Of a stretch of 64,000 bases of DNA, positions 22,969 through 34,559 are shown one piece after another; the first letter of the stretch is position 1; every line of letters begins with the position of its first letter. The stretch spans positions 1,260,501 to 1,324,500 of the forward strand of contig JAQFVV010000072.1 in the NCBI GenBank assembly GCA_028023455.1, read 5' to 3'. Both the position numbers and the translations under genes were made by a program. Under the pieces are notes generated by a model. That model was not told where the DNA came from. It ran no database searches and saw only the letters and a program-made list of their open reading frames with translations. This DNA comes from Epiperipatus broadwayi. Lineage: Eukaryota; Onychophora; Udeonychophora; Euonychophora; Peripatidae.

Positions 22969-23043
22969 TAATGCCATCCACACTACTCTTAAATAATGCC
23001 ATCTACACTAATCTTAAATAATGCCAACTACACTAATCATAAA
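22969..23043. repeat. Tandem repeat, 25 bp x 3
   Basis: Units at 22969-22993, 22994-23018 and 23019-23043 read taatgccatcyacactaMtc ttaaa with few differences (taatgccaactacactaatc ataaa in the last). This is a minisatellite. Confidence 0.85.
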
Positions 23044-23448
23044 TAATCAATGATAACTAGATAATAGTGCATTTAAATACCTATCCTCTGATCAGTTTTT
23101 AGCTTTTGCAATTTATTAATGAAGATTTAGGATTCATTTTGGAACCATGACAGTTACTATCTGACAATCATTCTTAATATCTTGTCTACTATCAAGATAA
23201 ATGCCTGAAATTAAAGAAAAAAACAACCTCAGGTTTTAAGTCCAAGCCAATCTAAAAAATTAGAATTATTAAATTTTGGAAATTATTATAATTAAAACAA
23301 ATTTGAACAAAAGTAGCCTCTTCTCTTTTATATTAATATTCAGAGTTATTAATAATGATCTATTATAACAAGGGACATCTATTTATACCATTATGTATCT
23401 TTCACTATGATTGCTTAACATTACTTATTTTTTTAAGTTTCCAAGTAT

Positions 23449-23536
23449 ATATATATATATATATATTGTAACCCGATCCCTCGTCTATATATTTACATTA
23501 CTATATATATATACAATATATATATATATTAATGTA
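23449..23536. repeat. (TA)n tracts in an imperfect palindrome
   Basis: Two TA runs flank ttgtaacccgatccctcgtc, and the flanks ctttacattaatatatata-like and tatatttacattac pair weakly. A simple repeat. Confidence 0.5.
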
Positions 23537-23721
23537 AAGGATTGGAATCTAAAAATTAAATTGATTTAACAGTACTGGTAGACTAACATTAATCTAAAAT
23601 CCCTGATTCCAGGTCTTTTTATAGATTTGTGAATTTTTTGGATTTCAACAATAAACCTTTTCTTCTGCATTATAAATCAAAATTCTTTTAAAAGTTTTAA
23701 AGAAAATTAACTTTACTATCC

Positions 23722-24022
23722 ATCATTAGATTTTCAATAATATGGATGGCTGAAAAGTTGGAGGATGGATAATATTATAGCCTGTCCATTAAAGTTTGAA
23801 GATTTGCTATCTTAATATAAACTGAGCACTGATTATATATGTGTGTGGGAAATGATGATCTGGATCAACCGATGAGTGCTAGATCAGCACAAAATCATAT
23901 GTATATTGGAGATTATTTATCTTTTTCACTTGTATGTGATCATGTGTATCAGTTATATAAGATGGAGTGAAAAGCTGTACACAGCTTGAAGTCTGAGTTC
24001 AAATCCCTTCTAATTAAATTAA
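23722..24022 (+). mobile_element. Family B repeat, copy 2 (centre plus right arm)
   Basis: The order is: ccatcattagattttcaata, cctgtccattaaagtttgaa, tatcttaatataaactgagc, gatctggatcaaccgatgag, aaaatcatatgtatattgga, then the B-box-like tgagttcaaatccc and ttctaatta. It lacks the left arm seen at 53545. Confidence 0.75.
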
Positions 24023-24389
24023 GTTCAAAATAGACAATATACTTGTATTTAATAATAATAATCCAAAAATAATAAATTCTTTACAACAGCTATATAAATA
24101 TCAATTTTTTTTACACATAAGTCTTTTTCAGCACCTGATTTGGTACCCTATTCAAATGTTAGTAATCTATTACATTAACAACCTATTTCAGACATAAAAC
24201 CACCTAGTGTTCAATAATGAAATTAAAACAAACAATATCAATATAAATCATTAAAATAAATCAAAACCCACATATATAAATCCAGTAATTACAAAATAAT
24301 TGACTATATCATAACAATATACAATAAATAAAATAAATTACATGCATTTTTTCTTTGTTACAATTATATATACATACATATATATATAC

Positions 24390-24490
24390 GCTTGATCGGT
24401 GTTTTTGGTAGAACGCCATCTGTGGACATAAATACAAGTGTTAGCAAGTTTTTTAACTTGCATTTTTGTTTATCATATATATATATGCTT
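24390..24490 (+). repeat. Fragment of block X repeat
   Basis: gcttgatcggtgtttttggt, agaacgccatct, ataaatacaagtgttagcaa and tttaacttgc match the end of block X at 11150-11240. The sequence is bounded by (TA)-rich DNA on both sides. Confidence 0.5.
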
Positions 24491-26367
24491 GTTCTTGTAC
24501 TGAAACACCAGCTATTTAGCTATTTTACTACACGGACTATCCCAAAAACATTCAAATATGAGATATGCTCATATTTACACCATATATTTTTATATCAGCT
24601 CTGAATCTTCTGTGACCTTGAGTAATCATTAGAAGCCAAATGGTATTTCTTAATAAAATGCCAATTCAGTGCTACCTTATCCACAACCTCAGATTAGTTT
24701 ATAGCTTATGGTTTTCACAATGAGAAATATTAGATCTGGATCTAATGCATCTGATTTTTTAAAAATCTAGTATACCCTTTCTTTTGGAAACCATATTTTA
24801 CTCTTTATTATTATCAAGCCACCAGCCTGAAATGTACAAATATCTTAATTTAGGAATTTAAGCCAACTTTTTGCATAGTTTTATACACATGACAATAGTT
24901 CAGTATCATATATATTGATGACTTAAATTGTTTAATAGCTGTAGACATCTCTATTTTTTGGCTAGGGTTTTTTTTTAAAAAAAAAGAAAACAGAATATCA
25001 TATGATACTGGCTTACATAATACTGTTCAGTAGCACAAAAATTTTTTTTTACTTGAATTCTGTTAACTATGATTTATTAAGCACCACCATCTGAGATCTT
25101 TTGATTATTCAGATGGCTGAAGTAAAGTAGAAGAAATGGAATTTGTTGCTGAAAAGTATTATGTAAGTCAGGATCATGTGATGTTCTGTTGGTTTTATAT
25201 TAAAAATTTTTATATAAGAAATTAAAACATTAAAGCAAATATAATTTATTTTGCAATATATTAAATATTCTGCCAATCTGTGCTTATAAATTCTTGTATA
25301 ATATTAACAAAAGCCTTGTATAATATTAACAAGAATATGCAATTTTTTGTAAGCTTGAGTTGATGGTTATCAAATGGAAGTGTGATTTAATCTCCATTCC
25401 AGGATTGTTTCTGAATTTTGTCCCCAACAAAAAGAAATTGGAATTTAAAACTGGAATTATTATAGTTAATCATCAGACAACCATTTTTGAGGAGAAATGC
25501 TCTTGTCATGGTAGTAAACTTTGAGAGTCAAGTGATTTTGTGTTGATATTTGTATTTCTAGCAGAGGGAAATATACCTATAATCAAAGAAAAACTAAAGC
25601 TACTAAAATATATATTTATGGACCAGGCATCATATTTATACGACTATACAATGTTAACTTAGATTCAAATTTTAGTTTTTAAATTTCATACTATTAACTG
25701 AATAATAAAAATGATGTTAAAATAATTCCCAATTGCATAAATTGTATTGATTGCAGTTTTGAACTCAAATTCTCCTCATTGATAAAGGCAAATGCCAGAA
25801 GTCATTATGAGATTAAGATTAAATTACAGTACATCTGATAATCATTGGTAAGTCAAATGCCTTCATTAATATAATGTGCGTTGAGTCATGCAGTGCTGCA
25901 TTAAAGCTTATGTTATAATAATAGTTGTTTAAATTTAAGCTTTAATTATAACATAATTCACAAAATACAATCTTTTGTCAATCCATGCATTATGCAAACA
26001 TTCAAAAGTAAGATACCATTCAAGTTCCTAACGTCAATTCTATTATTTTCAATAACTATGCATCACTTTACTGATTCCACTAACTTTGTGCATTTAAGTC
26101 TTTTTAAGAAGAAAAATATTGTCTTGTTAAGAACACAAAATTAGTATGCAACACAGAATTTTTTTTTTCTGATTTTGTTTAATCTAATAGAAGAGTATAA
26201 GCAATGATAAAATTTGACACAGGTACTATTGTGGAAAACAATTTTAAATACCATTAGCCCTTTTCAATGCAGCTAGAAATTTCCAAAAGTAGAGTAATTC
26301 AAATGTTGTCATTTTTTTTACTTGCAAAGTGTTTTCACTATAAACTTATAGTTTTCTATCTATGTAA
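24491..26367. other. AT-rich spacer
   Basis: A block at 24760-24840 resembles 56330-56440 (ttttggaRccatMttttac, tatcaagc), perhaps a diverged repeat. A small duplication of cttgtataatattaacaa lies at 25293-25332. No gene is recognised. Confidence 0.35.
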
Positions 26368-26628
26368 TTAAACATGCTTTCTCTGAAAGTCAAGCTTTCC
26401 AAACCATGACAGGCCCTTAGCATCAAGTTTTATTGTATATTTAGGATCAAGCAAAGTTTTCACATTCCAAAGTAAATGTAAATATTTATCTTTAATAATA
26501 TCACTATCTCCTATTCTTACTATTAACAATAATAATTTTACAACTTGTCTACTACTTAAATGAACAATATTCCAAACATGGCAATATAGGTATATTTTGC
26601 AAAATGAGATGTCTAAGCTCTTTTTCAT
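26368..26628 (-). CDS. Unassigned 86-codon open frame, possible exon or gene relic
   Basis: An ATG at 26628 directly follows an in-frame TAA. The frame reads MKKSLDISFCKIYLYCHVWN, IVHLSSRQVVKLLLLIVRIG, DSDIIKDKYLHLLWNVKTLL, DPKYTIKLDAKGLSWFGKLD, FQRKHV. The second half is strikingly protein-like, with amphipathic helices, acidic and Trp residues, and unlike chance frames in this window. It could be a helical-repeat exon of a large host protein on the minus strand. Good splice sites at the edges are not evident: there is no clear pyrimidine tract upstream. No family is recognised. Confidence 0.3.
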   Translation of the reverse strand: MKKSLDISFCKIYLYCHVWNIVHLSSRQVVKLLLLIVRIGDSDIIKDKYLHLLWNVKTLLDPKYTIKLDAKGLSWFGKLDFQRKHV

Positions 26629-28234
26629 TTATAGAGACCAGGATTTTCCAAGCATACATTATTTTTTTTTTGTGAACAGTTCTAAATTTTGGTTCCTAGT
26701 GACTTATTACTTGTTGTACCTTACACAAGATCATAACTAGATAATTTCATTTGCTAAACATAACTACCATTTTCTCAGTACTAGAGATTTTTTATAGTTT
26801 ACATATTTACTTATATCTGTGTAAAAAAAAATTTAAAAAAACCTTGGAATCATTCTTGTTATTCAAGTAATTATTTAACTGTTGCTTATGCTATGATTTT
26901 GTGGCTTCTGGTTTCAAACAACATATGATATTTCCAATAACAAATGTTTCATTATTTTATTACATAATCAATTTTTTAAGTTTTTCTACATATATATATG
27001 TTATAAATTCTGATTGATAATGATACAAAATATAAACATGTCTTATATCATAATCATTAAATCAAAATCCCCCCCCCCTCAAATTGATATTAACCAATAA
27101 GTTCTTTTCACTAACCTTTAACATTAGCTTAAACAAAAAAATTATTAATTCTCTCTCATTTTAAGAACAAGAAACACAATCTCAGTATTCATTTGTGTAT
27201 ATAACTGTCGTTTGGGAGTATCATATTAGAACTGAAGGTTTTTAAGGACTAAATTGACATTTGTCTAACTATTCTAAATTATTTTTAGAGTTTATCTACG
27301 AGCTAGCTTTAACTCTGATATGTTTGAACAATAACTCAATCAAATATATGTTGTTTTTGTAAAAAATTCTTAGTTTGCATAGGGAATCCTCAAATGTTTA
27401 AAAAAAAATCTCAAATCTTAAATTTGAGTCATAGCTTAGAAAATAATGTACTACCTAGAAAATAATGTACTACCTACCATGCGGAAAGTCCTTTCTTTCA
27501 AGTATCTCACCTGATATTTTTATAATTCTAATCTATTAATGAGATCTTTTTCATTAATAAGATATCAAATGAAGCAAGTTTTATTTTGCATATTTTAATT
27601 TTTTTAATAATTTCCCTTTTGTTTTTAGTTTAAAATGAAAATGAACTGTTAATGGATAAAAGATGTATAAAATTACCACTCCCTTTCTCATCGCTTTCTA
27701 GCCCAAAGTAATTTTATATTCTGTGATAGCAATTAAATATGAAATATTTTGCTGTATATTTAGAACTGAAACCTTGAATAAATAAAACTATTTTTGCAAC
27801 GATTTCGCAAAGAAAAAAAAAACAGTTTTTAAAAGATGAAAAAATATCACCTGGGAAAGAAAACATTTTAATTTCTTAGAAAAAAAGTTGTAAATGTTGA
27901 TTATAATGCATGCTTATATGAATTTGTGTGTGATCTCAAATAATAGCTCTTTCTTGCTTTAATTCATCAACAGACTTTAATTGATTTAGATTTCTATTAC
28001 ATTAATAATTGTTTTAATATACTGTATATAAAAATATTGGATGAGTAATAATAATGTAATAGGGGGCGCTTGTCACAAATCCCAGACCCTTGATTATAAG
28101 GCCACAGTTTTACTTTATAAATTTATCACTTGATATTATTTTTAATTTTTCGCAATTAATAAAATAATTGCGAGTTAGGATTATTAAATAAATAGTGTGG
28201 CTTAACTTTAATTGAGTTATTTTTAATACATATG

Positions 28235-28453
28235 TTAACTCAATCGGTTGTAGCACATAGCGAAAACAACATGACTTAAGCTAATGTTGCTAAATGTCCA
28301 GTTGAACCAAATAATATTATAGATGCCAACCATTAACAAATATGAATCAAATGTTAAACTCATTGAAAAACTTGAATTTCTCCCGGCTGTTGCTTCAGAA
28401 AATAATATAAGCCCAATGCAACAGAATATTTGTAATAAATTTAACAACTCCAT
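28235..28453 (-). CDS. Small putative secreted protein or first exon
   Basis: A real ATG starts a 72-codon frame. Residues 1-23 look like a signal peptide: a hydrophobic core (LLNLLQIFCCIGLILF) ending in SEATA before GRNSS. The rest (FSMSLTFDSYLLMVGIYNII, then WFNWTFSNISLS) has three N-glycosylation sequons (NSS, NWT, NIS), consistent with an extracellular chain. There is no homology I can name. It may be a first coding exon or a chance frame. Confidence 0.25.
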   Translation of the reverse strand: MELLNLLQIFCCIGLILFSEATAGRNSSFSMSLTFDSYLLMVGIYNIIWFNWTFSNISLSHVVFAMCYNRLS

Positions 28454-30212
28454 GTTATATATCTATGGATCTACTTAACTATTTCAATTTTTTTCTTCTC
28501 AGATAGGTTTCTTGTATTAGCTATAACAGATACTGCATTTCACTGTATAAATTTGCATAAGAATTATATGAAGTCTTGAATAAAAACAATATGTAGAATA
28601 GTATCCTAAAAATGGCCAACCACCCAAATTTCTGATACATTGTCTTAGAATTTTAAGATATTGAACAAAAGAAAAAACAGATTCAAAAGACAAATCAATA
28701 TACTTGGCAACTAAGCACTTCTCACAGTAAATCAATATATACAAAACACTGCTCCAGGAGTATTTAAAAATGCCTATCAAAATTACTCAATGAATGATTT
28801 TAAAACTTTTGATAATGTTACTAATTTACAATCAATCCACCCTTAAAGATATATTAATCCTATTTAAAAAAAGTTTTGAGTTTAGAGTAATGCAAACATA
28901 ATAACATTGATTCACATAATATATCTATTGAAATAAAATCATTGTTTCTATTTCATTTTCAAGTAGTAAGTTACAACTTTCACATTACGCAAACAAGTGT
29001 TGCTTAATATCAAAATAGGCTGTGAATTAGGGAACTAAAGTTTCCCAAAAGTGCTCAGACTCATAACATATCAATGCAAATTACAGAAGAAGCAGCAATG
29101 TTATTGATATTAATTGGGAGTATTAAGTTCCAATGCTTCCAGTGTGGCATCTGGAGATAAACATCAAATAGATATGAATATTACTGACATAACCTTCTCA
29201 AAAAAAATAAATAATAATAGAAATAATTAAATTGCAACCTTACATAAATCAAAATATTCACAAAGGAAAACAATATAAGCATTGTACATCAAGTAATTCA
29301 ATAAAACTAATGATACTAAATAAAAACACTAATACAAGTCAATGATATTTTAATTCTGTGATGCCAAAAGTCTCAACAAATACAGGTAATTATTCCAGTA
29401 AAATAAAACTTGGATGATCACCAAGAAGAAACGGGGATGGAAAAAAAAAACCAGTAGCAGTGAAGACAGTACTTCAAAACAAAAACATTAAAAAAAGTTA
29501 AAAAACTACTTCATGAATAATGATGATTTTGCAGATATCTCAGAAAATCACATAGCAGACAAAAGAACAGTAAATGCATCTCAGAGTCAACAAGATATTA
29601 ATTTTTTACTTCAGATACCATCATTTGAAAATGATTTAACAGATTCAAAAATATAACAATTACTATCACGCAGTAATACATTACAAATACAGATAAACTA
29701 AATCCTCTTAAAATCTTTTTCTACATTAATGTTGAATTACGTTGAAGGTATAGAACAAATAGGTAGTGATTATGAAACTAAAAATAAGTATGCTAAACAT
29801 TAGATGATTGAATTCAATGCCTAAAAAATTTTAAATAGTAAAATGGCTAGATATTATACTACCACATATAGCTGGCATAATAGAAATAAAATTTTATAAT
29901 GGATCCCAAATAGATTCCTCAGTATGTATCAGCAGAATCAGATATCTAGTCTTCTTTCTAGAATGCTCCTGTGCCATCCCTAAACATGTGAATGATTATT
30001 AAGACGTCATGCCTACATAATTCATTTAAAATATTATCCATAGATGATCATTTATTAATAGTTACAATTTAGCATAAATCTAAATATTGTTTTTGTACAT
30101 ATCTCCACAAACTATGATGAGTAGAGTAATTTTAATCATATCATTTATATCTTTATTTCCTCTGCTACTATAGTCATTTTAACATGACATATGCAAAATT
30201 TGGATCTATATT
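28454..30212. other. AT-rich spacer, with possible LINE ORF1 remnants from 29400
   Basis: From about 29400 the plus strand is A-rich and codon-like (caaaacaaaaacattaaaaa, then a stretch reading DFADISENHIADKRTVNASQ). It precedes the RT remnant at 31342 on the same strand and might be its ORF1, but this is uncertain. Confidence 0.25.
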
Positions 30213-30412
30213 ATTAAAACGGGTAAAACTCTCCATACAGTAGTGCCACTCAGTGCAAGCCAGAGTAATCAATGGATTCCAGAAGGATTCTGTATAAAAT
30301 CCCTATCTAGTGCCTACTCATCTAATATCCCAGACAAGCCTTCTGGTATCCATTGATCACTGTGGCTTGCCCTGAGTGGCACTATTGCATGGAGTGTTTT
30401 GCCTGTTTTAAT
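30213..30412. mobile_element. Foldback family A, copy 2 (both arms)
   Basis: Left terminus attaaaacgggtaaaactct pairs with right terminus gtgttttgcctgttttaat. Inside them catacagtagtgccactcag pairs with ctgagtggcactattgcatg, and taatcaatggattccagaag with cttctggtatccattgatca. Length is 200 bp with no coding capacity. Confidence 0.8.
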
Positions 30413-31341
30413 AACAGTTATGAGCAAGCATAAGAAATTGTGATCATGTGATATCTAGATGATTACTTATTAATATTCCACTAATAAGTGTCGAAGAGTT
30501 TTCATAAAATAATGCAGTCCCATTAACTTACAGATATGATTTTTTATTCACCATTAGTTAGTAAAATCCAATTAGTCTCTACTTCCTTCTCAGGCCAATC
30601 AGCAATAATGGCCATTCCTGATCTAAATTATTCGTATCATATATAATAAAAACAATAAGGATATTTTTACATACACACATACTACAAAATTCCAATTCTC
30701 AGAAATTTATATACTATTTTCCAATTGAAAGATAAAAAACTTGACTTTGTACAAAAATTGGTATCAATCATGCATATAATTTCATACATCATAAACTATG
30801 TCATTAGATATACAATGCCTCCTACAAGACTCTTATTCTTTGCTGATGAACTACATAAAAAGAATCATACAATGTACATTCACATATAAACCTACATGTG
30901 ACATTTTGAAAGAATAAGCACCAGAAAGAAAATTCTTTATTACATAATTCCACACTTGAACAAAACAATATATCCAATGGGCTTAGAACAACTACTTACA
31001 TCTATGATTCCAGTAATAGACAACATGATTGTTTTTGATGATAATATGCTAACATCGATTTATAAATACTTTAAAAAATAAATTACAGAGAGAAGCAGTA
31101 TTCAAATTTATACTTATTTTTGTGTAACTGATGATTAAACAATATTCAAAACATAAGATAATTTACAAAGTTTGGAGAACATGCTTGAATCTTGCCATCC
31201 AGGATCACCAGTCATACAAGGGTTTGTATTTGCATATTTAAATTAGACATAGTTAATTTTGTTTAAAAAAAAAAAAGTTATGAAATTCACAATTTGTATC
31301 CAATATCAATTGTACTATTTATAAAGAAACAAACATATATA

Positions 31342-31446
31342 ATGCCAATATCTATGGGTCCATTACAAACTAAACTGCTGGAAAAATATATTAAAAACAA
31401 AATGGAGCCACATCTCTTACCAATATTATCTCAAACAAAATTATAG
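31342..31446 (+). pseudogene. LINE reverse transcriptase remnant
   Basis: The frame reads MPISMGPLQTKLLEKYIKNK, MEPHLLPILSQTKL and a stop. It matches the RT N-terminal box RPIS...K.LEK.I..+....L..SQ.QFGF of LINEs. The copy at 50893-51040 has the same layout (LRPISMSPLLIKTIEDLIKN). Recognisable coding decays on both sides: QDRQHFYSRQHMILYKMQ continues downstream in a frame with a stop. A dead LINE probably extends over 29400-31700. Confidence 0.6.
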
Positions 31447-31997
31447 CAGGATAGGCAGCATTTTTATTCGAGGCAACACATGATTCTCTATAAAATGCAA
31501 AGTAATATAACCAATGCTAGTGCAACTTGACATCAAAACAGCTTCTTGATTCACAAACAAGCATTGTAAAAACTAATACACCAAAATCTATTCTATACAT
31601 AAACACTAATTTACTAATTTGAAAAATGCTCATTTGATCTACATCAATCGATACTATAAGGATTATCATTTAATTTTTTATTATTTATTGCATATATAAA
31701 CTCAATCCTCAACAGCATAAAAAAATATTTTAGGCATATACACACATTGGGTCATAGTATATCCTGCATAACATAGATGCATGATATCACACTTTTTCTT
31801 ATAACAAAGAAACAAAAACAAATTCCTACATTAAATAAAATCTTGAAGAAATTTTACAAACTCCTATAACCTTGAATTTAATTTAGATAAATCATATGTG
31901 TAAAAAAATGCAAACAAATATATTCATTGACAAACAAATGGCATATCTAGGATTCTGTTTCCATTTGGACAATATTGCTGTATGAAAGGCAACAAAT

Positions 31998-32102
31998 GTT
32001 GTTAGCCGAGAGTCCATCGCAGCTGCCTTGCAAGCAAGTAGTTGGTTGCAGACGGTTGTGGGTTCACGTCCCGGCCGATGCTATGACATATGAAAAAAAA
32101 AA
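31998..32102 (+). mobile_element. tRNA-derived SINE, family C copy 2
   Basis: A box gttagccgagagtcc, centre ctgccttgcaagcaagtag, ggttgcagacggttgtg, B box gggttcacgtcccgg, tail gatgctatgacatatg and an A run. Confidence 0.8.
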
Positions 32103-32401
32103 CATATTTCAAGGTATTTCCCATCAACATGCTCATTATCATGAAGAATCATATACTACTTATCAATCGTAATTTTCACAAAATCATTCATAACAAAAGT
32201 TTTTTAATTGTACAGAAAATTCTTGTGGGGGGAGGAACAGTTGCAATTCACTTTGAAAATTACAATTACATTTAATTTAGATATTCAGGATACAAAAAAC
32301 TATTAACCTTATATCTTCCATGAAAAAAATATTTCTAGGTCTCAAGACAACATTCAATATAACACCAATAGATAAAACTCCACCATACACAAAATATATT
32401 T

Positions 32402-32660
32402 AATTAGAGGGGATTTGAACTCAGACTTTCAAGCTCTCTTCAGTCCTCCATCTTATATAACTGATATACATGACCACATACATGTGAAAAAGATAAATGA
32501 TCTCCAATACATGTATTTTGCAGTGAACCAGCTCTTAGCTTGAAATACATATATTGGAGATCATTTTTCTTTTTCATATATATGTATCCATGGGTATCAG
32601 TTACATAAATGGAGGTCTGAAGGGATCTTGAAAGTCTGTATTCAAATCCCCTCTAATTAA
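32402..32660. mobile_element. Family B foldback, copy without centre
   Basis: Left arm ttagaggggatttgaactca to ccaatacatgtatttt and right arm tacatatattggagatcatt to ttcaaatcccctctaattaa are inverted repeats that meet almost directly. The central 150 bp or so present at 53690-53840 is absent. Confidence 0.75.
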
Positions 32661-32778
32661 ATCTAGCTTAAGTATATATACTATACTTGCATTCAAATAA
32701 AATATATTCAAACAATTCTAGTACCAATTAAATTAATGACATACATTATGATATTTTTTACACAAGATAAATAGTACT

Positions 32779-32930
32779 TAAACAGAGCAAAACTCTTCAT
32801 ACAGTATTGCCACCTGTGCTAAACAGAGTAATCAATGGATGCCAGAAGGCTTGTGCATAAAATCCCTATCTAATGCCTACTCATCCAATATCCCCAGACT
32901 AGTTTCTGGCTTGTGGCCTTCGTCAGTGAG
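32779..32930. repeat. Foldback family A, copy 3 (left arm and centre)
   Basis: The order is aaacagagcaaaactcttca, tacagtattgccacctgtgc, taatcaatggatgccagaag, atccctatctaatgcctact, then ccagactagtttctggcttg. It has the left arm and centre of family A. The right arm is missing. Confidence 0.65.
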
Positions 32931-33192
32931 GAGCTTTGGATCTGAGAGCACTGCATCTAGATCTTAGGATCTAATGCAACCCTCTAGCAACCACCTTTTA
33001 TCTCTACTTAACTACAAAACTATGAGAATGAAATTGAAAACACAAAAAATATTTTCAATCTAAGCTCAATAGCTTATATAGTCATATGGGTCTGAACTCA
33101 GTTCAGCACCCATACATTTTGGTGTCTTTGGCTCTTTTACAACCATAGCCACCACTATCCTATTAGGCAGGATTGGTGTTAAACCATTAAGC

Positions 33193-33344
33193 ATCACATG
33201 ATCACATTTCCTATACTAGCACATTAATTGTTGATAAACAGAGCAGAACTCTCCATACAGTATTGCCACCTGTGCTAAACAGAATAATCATTGGATGCCA
33301 GAAGGCTTGTGCACAAGCTAGTATAGGAAATGTGATCATGTGAT
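33193..33344. mobile_element. Short foldback with perfect 28-bp terminal repeats (family A)
   Basis: Left terminus 33193-33220 (atcacatgatcacatttcct, atactagc) is the exact reverse complement of 33317-33344. Between them lies one family A arm (ctccatacagtattgccacc, aatcattggatgccagaagg). The identical termini suggest a young, or recently mobile, deletion derivative. Confidence 0.8.
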
Positions 33345-33583
33345 AAATAGTACTATTGGAAAACTAGCATTCTTCTATATCCAAATATAAGTATACCCTC
33401 CAATACTTGACATTAATAATAAGTAGATGATAAGAATATTTAAGTATTGGATTCTTGAGCTGAAATATTTTGATTTTATGTTCAAAAAATTTTGTTTTTA
33501 CAATTTTTTAGTTATAAGAGAAACTTTAACAACATGGAAACTATATGTCAATTGTGTTATAGGAAATAAGATACAAAAATATT

Positions 33584-33859
33584 TTGTTTGAGTATAGATT
33601 CCTACAAGATACACAGTCATACATCACAAAAATACTTTGGGAAAGTAATAGCATGATTCATTCTATCATTAAGTGTATATTGAAAGCCTGCTTTGCAGAA
33701 ATAAGAACAAAACACCCACATTTTATGAAAAAACATCCAAACACATTTAAAAATAAATTGGACATAAACAGAAAGATTAAAAAATTACTCTACCAAATAT
33801 ATTTGCAGCTGTATAGTCACTTATATGGCAATGCTTTAAGGTATTGTGAGATTTGCTAA
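33584..33859 (+). other. Unassigned 91-codon open frame
   Basis: Open from a TTG codon to a stop at 33857, rich in Ile, Lys and Tyr. It includes SIIKCILKACFAEIRTKH. There is no ATG at the start and no motif that I recognise. It could be a decayed element or chance. Confidence 0.15.
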
Positions 33860-34129
33860 ATATATATATTATACAGCCAAGTGTTTTTGATTTAATTACA
33901 AAGCATAGAATATATTTAGTTTAATGACCTTGTGTTTTGTCAAATCTCTCTACATATTATACTAATATCTAATTATGAATGCTATGCAAATACATGCTAT
34001 GTAAATTTAAATCATGCATAATGAGAACTTAAGTTTAAATAAAGCAGCATCAACATAAAATGAGAGCTAGGATTATGATGCTTACTAGAGAAGAAAGCAA
34101 CTACTTCATATATATATAGTTTGTATGAA

Positions 34130-34130
<1 letters not shown>

Positions 34131-34210
<80 letters not shown>
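34131..34210. repeat. (TA)n microsatellite
   Basis: About 80 bp of almost pure TA, ending 23 bp before the foldback at 34233. Confidence 0.95.
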
Positions 34211-34213
<3 letters not shown>

Positions 34214-34232
34214 CAAAAACTCTGTCAGATAA

Positions 34233-34559
34233 TGAAAATTATTCTACATGAATAAAGTGTGATAAACAGAGCAGTCAAAATTCAAAAAAACATTAATTAT
34301 AAACAACAACTTGCCAAGCACTTTCGGTATTGTATACCAGAATCATGGTGACATATTGGAACTCATCGGTTAATATTCCAGTGCATTCTCAGTGTAACAC
34401 TCCACTGAGAATGCACTGGAATATTAACTGATCAGTTCCAATATGTCACCATAATTCTGGCATAGAGTACTGAAAGCGTTGGCAAATTGTTGTTTATAAT
34501 TAAGGTTTTTTGAATTTTGGTGCTCTGTTTATCACACTTTATTCATGTAGAATAATTTT
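34233..34559. mobile_element. 327-bp foldback element, arms of about 160 bp
   Basis: Left arm 34233-34394 and right arm 34403-34559 are inverted repeats: attctacatgaataaagtgt with acactttattcatgtagaat, and ccagtgcattctcagtg with cactgagaatgcactgg, round an 8-bp loop. There is no coding capacity. It lies directly beside a (TA)n tract. Confidence 0.85.

Noticed and set aside
28517-28780. IRNLGGWPFLG in a minus-strand frame, reminiscent of M13 peptidases
   Set aside because: Only a five-residue LGGWP matches; the rest is low-complexity Ile/Tyr/Cys and no zinc-binding motif is near.
31998-32102. A functional tRNA gene
   Set aside because: A and B boxes are present, but at least six relatives share the same non-tRNA tail with an A run, so these are SINE copies.
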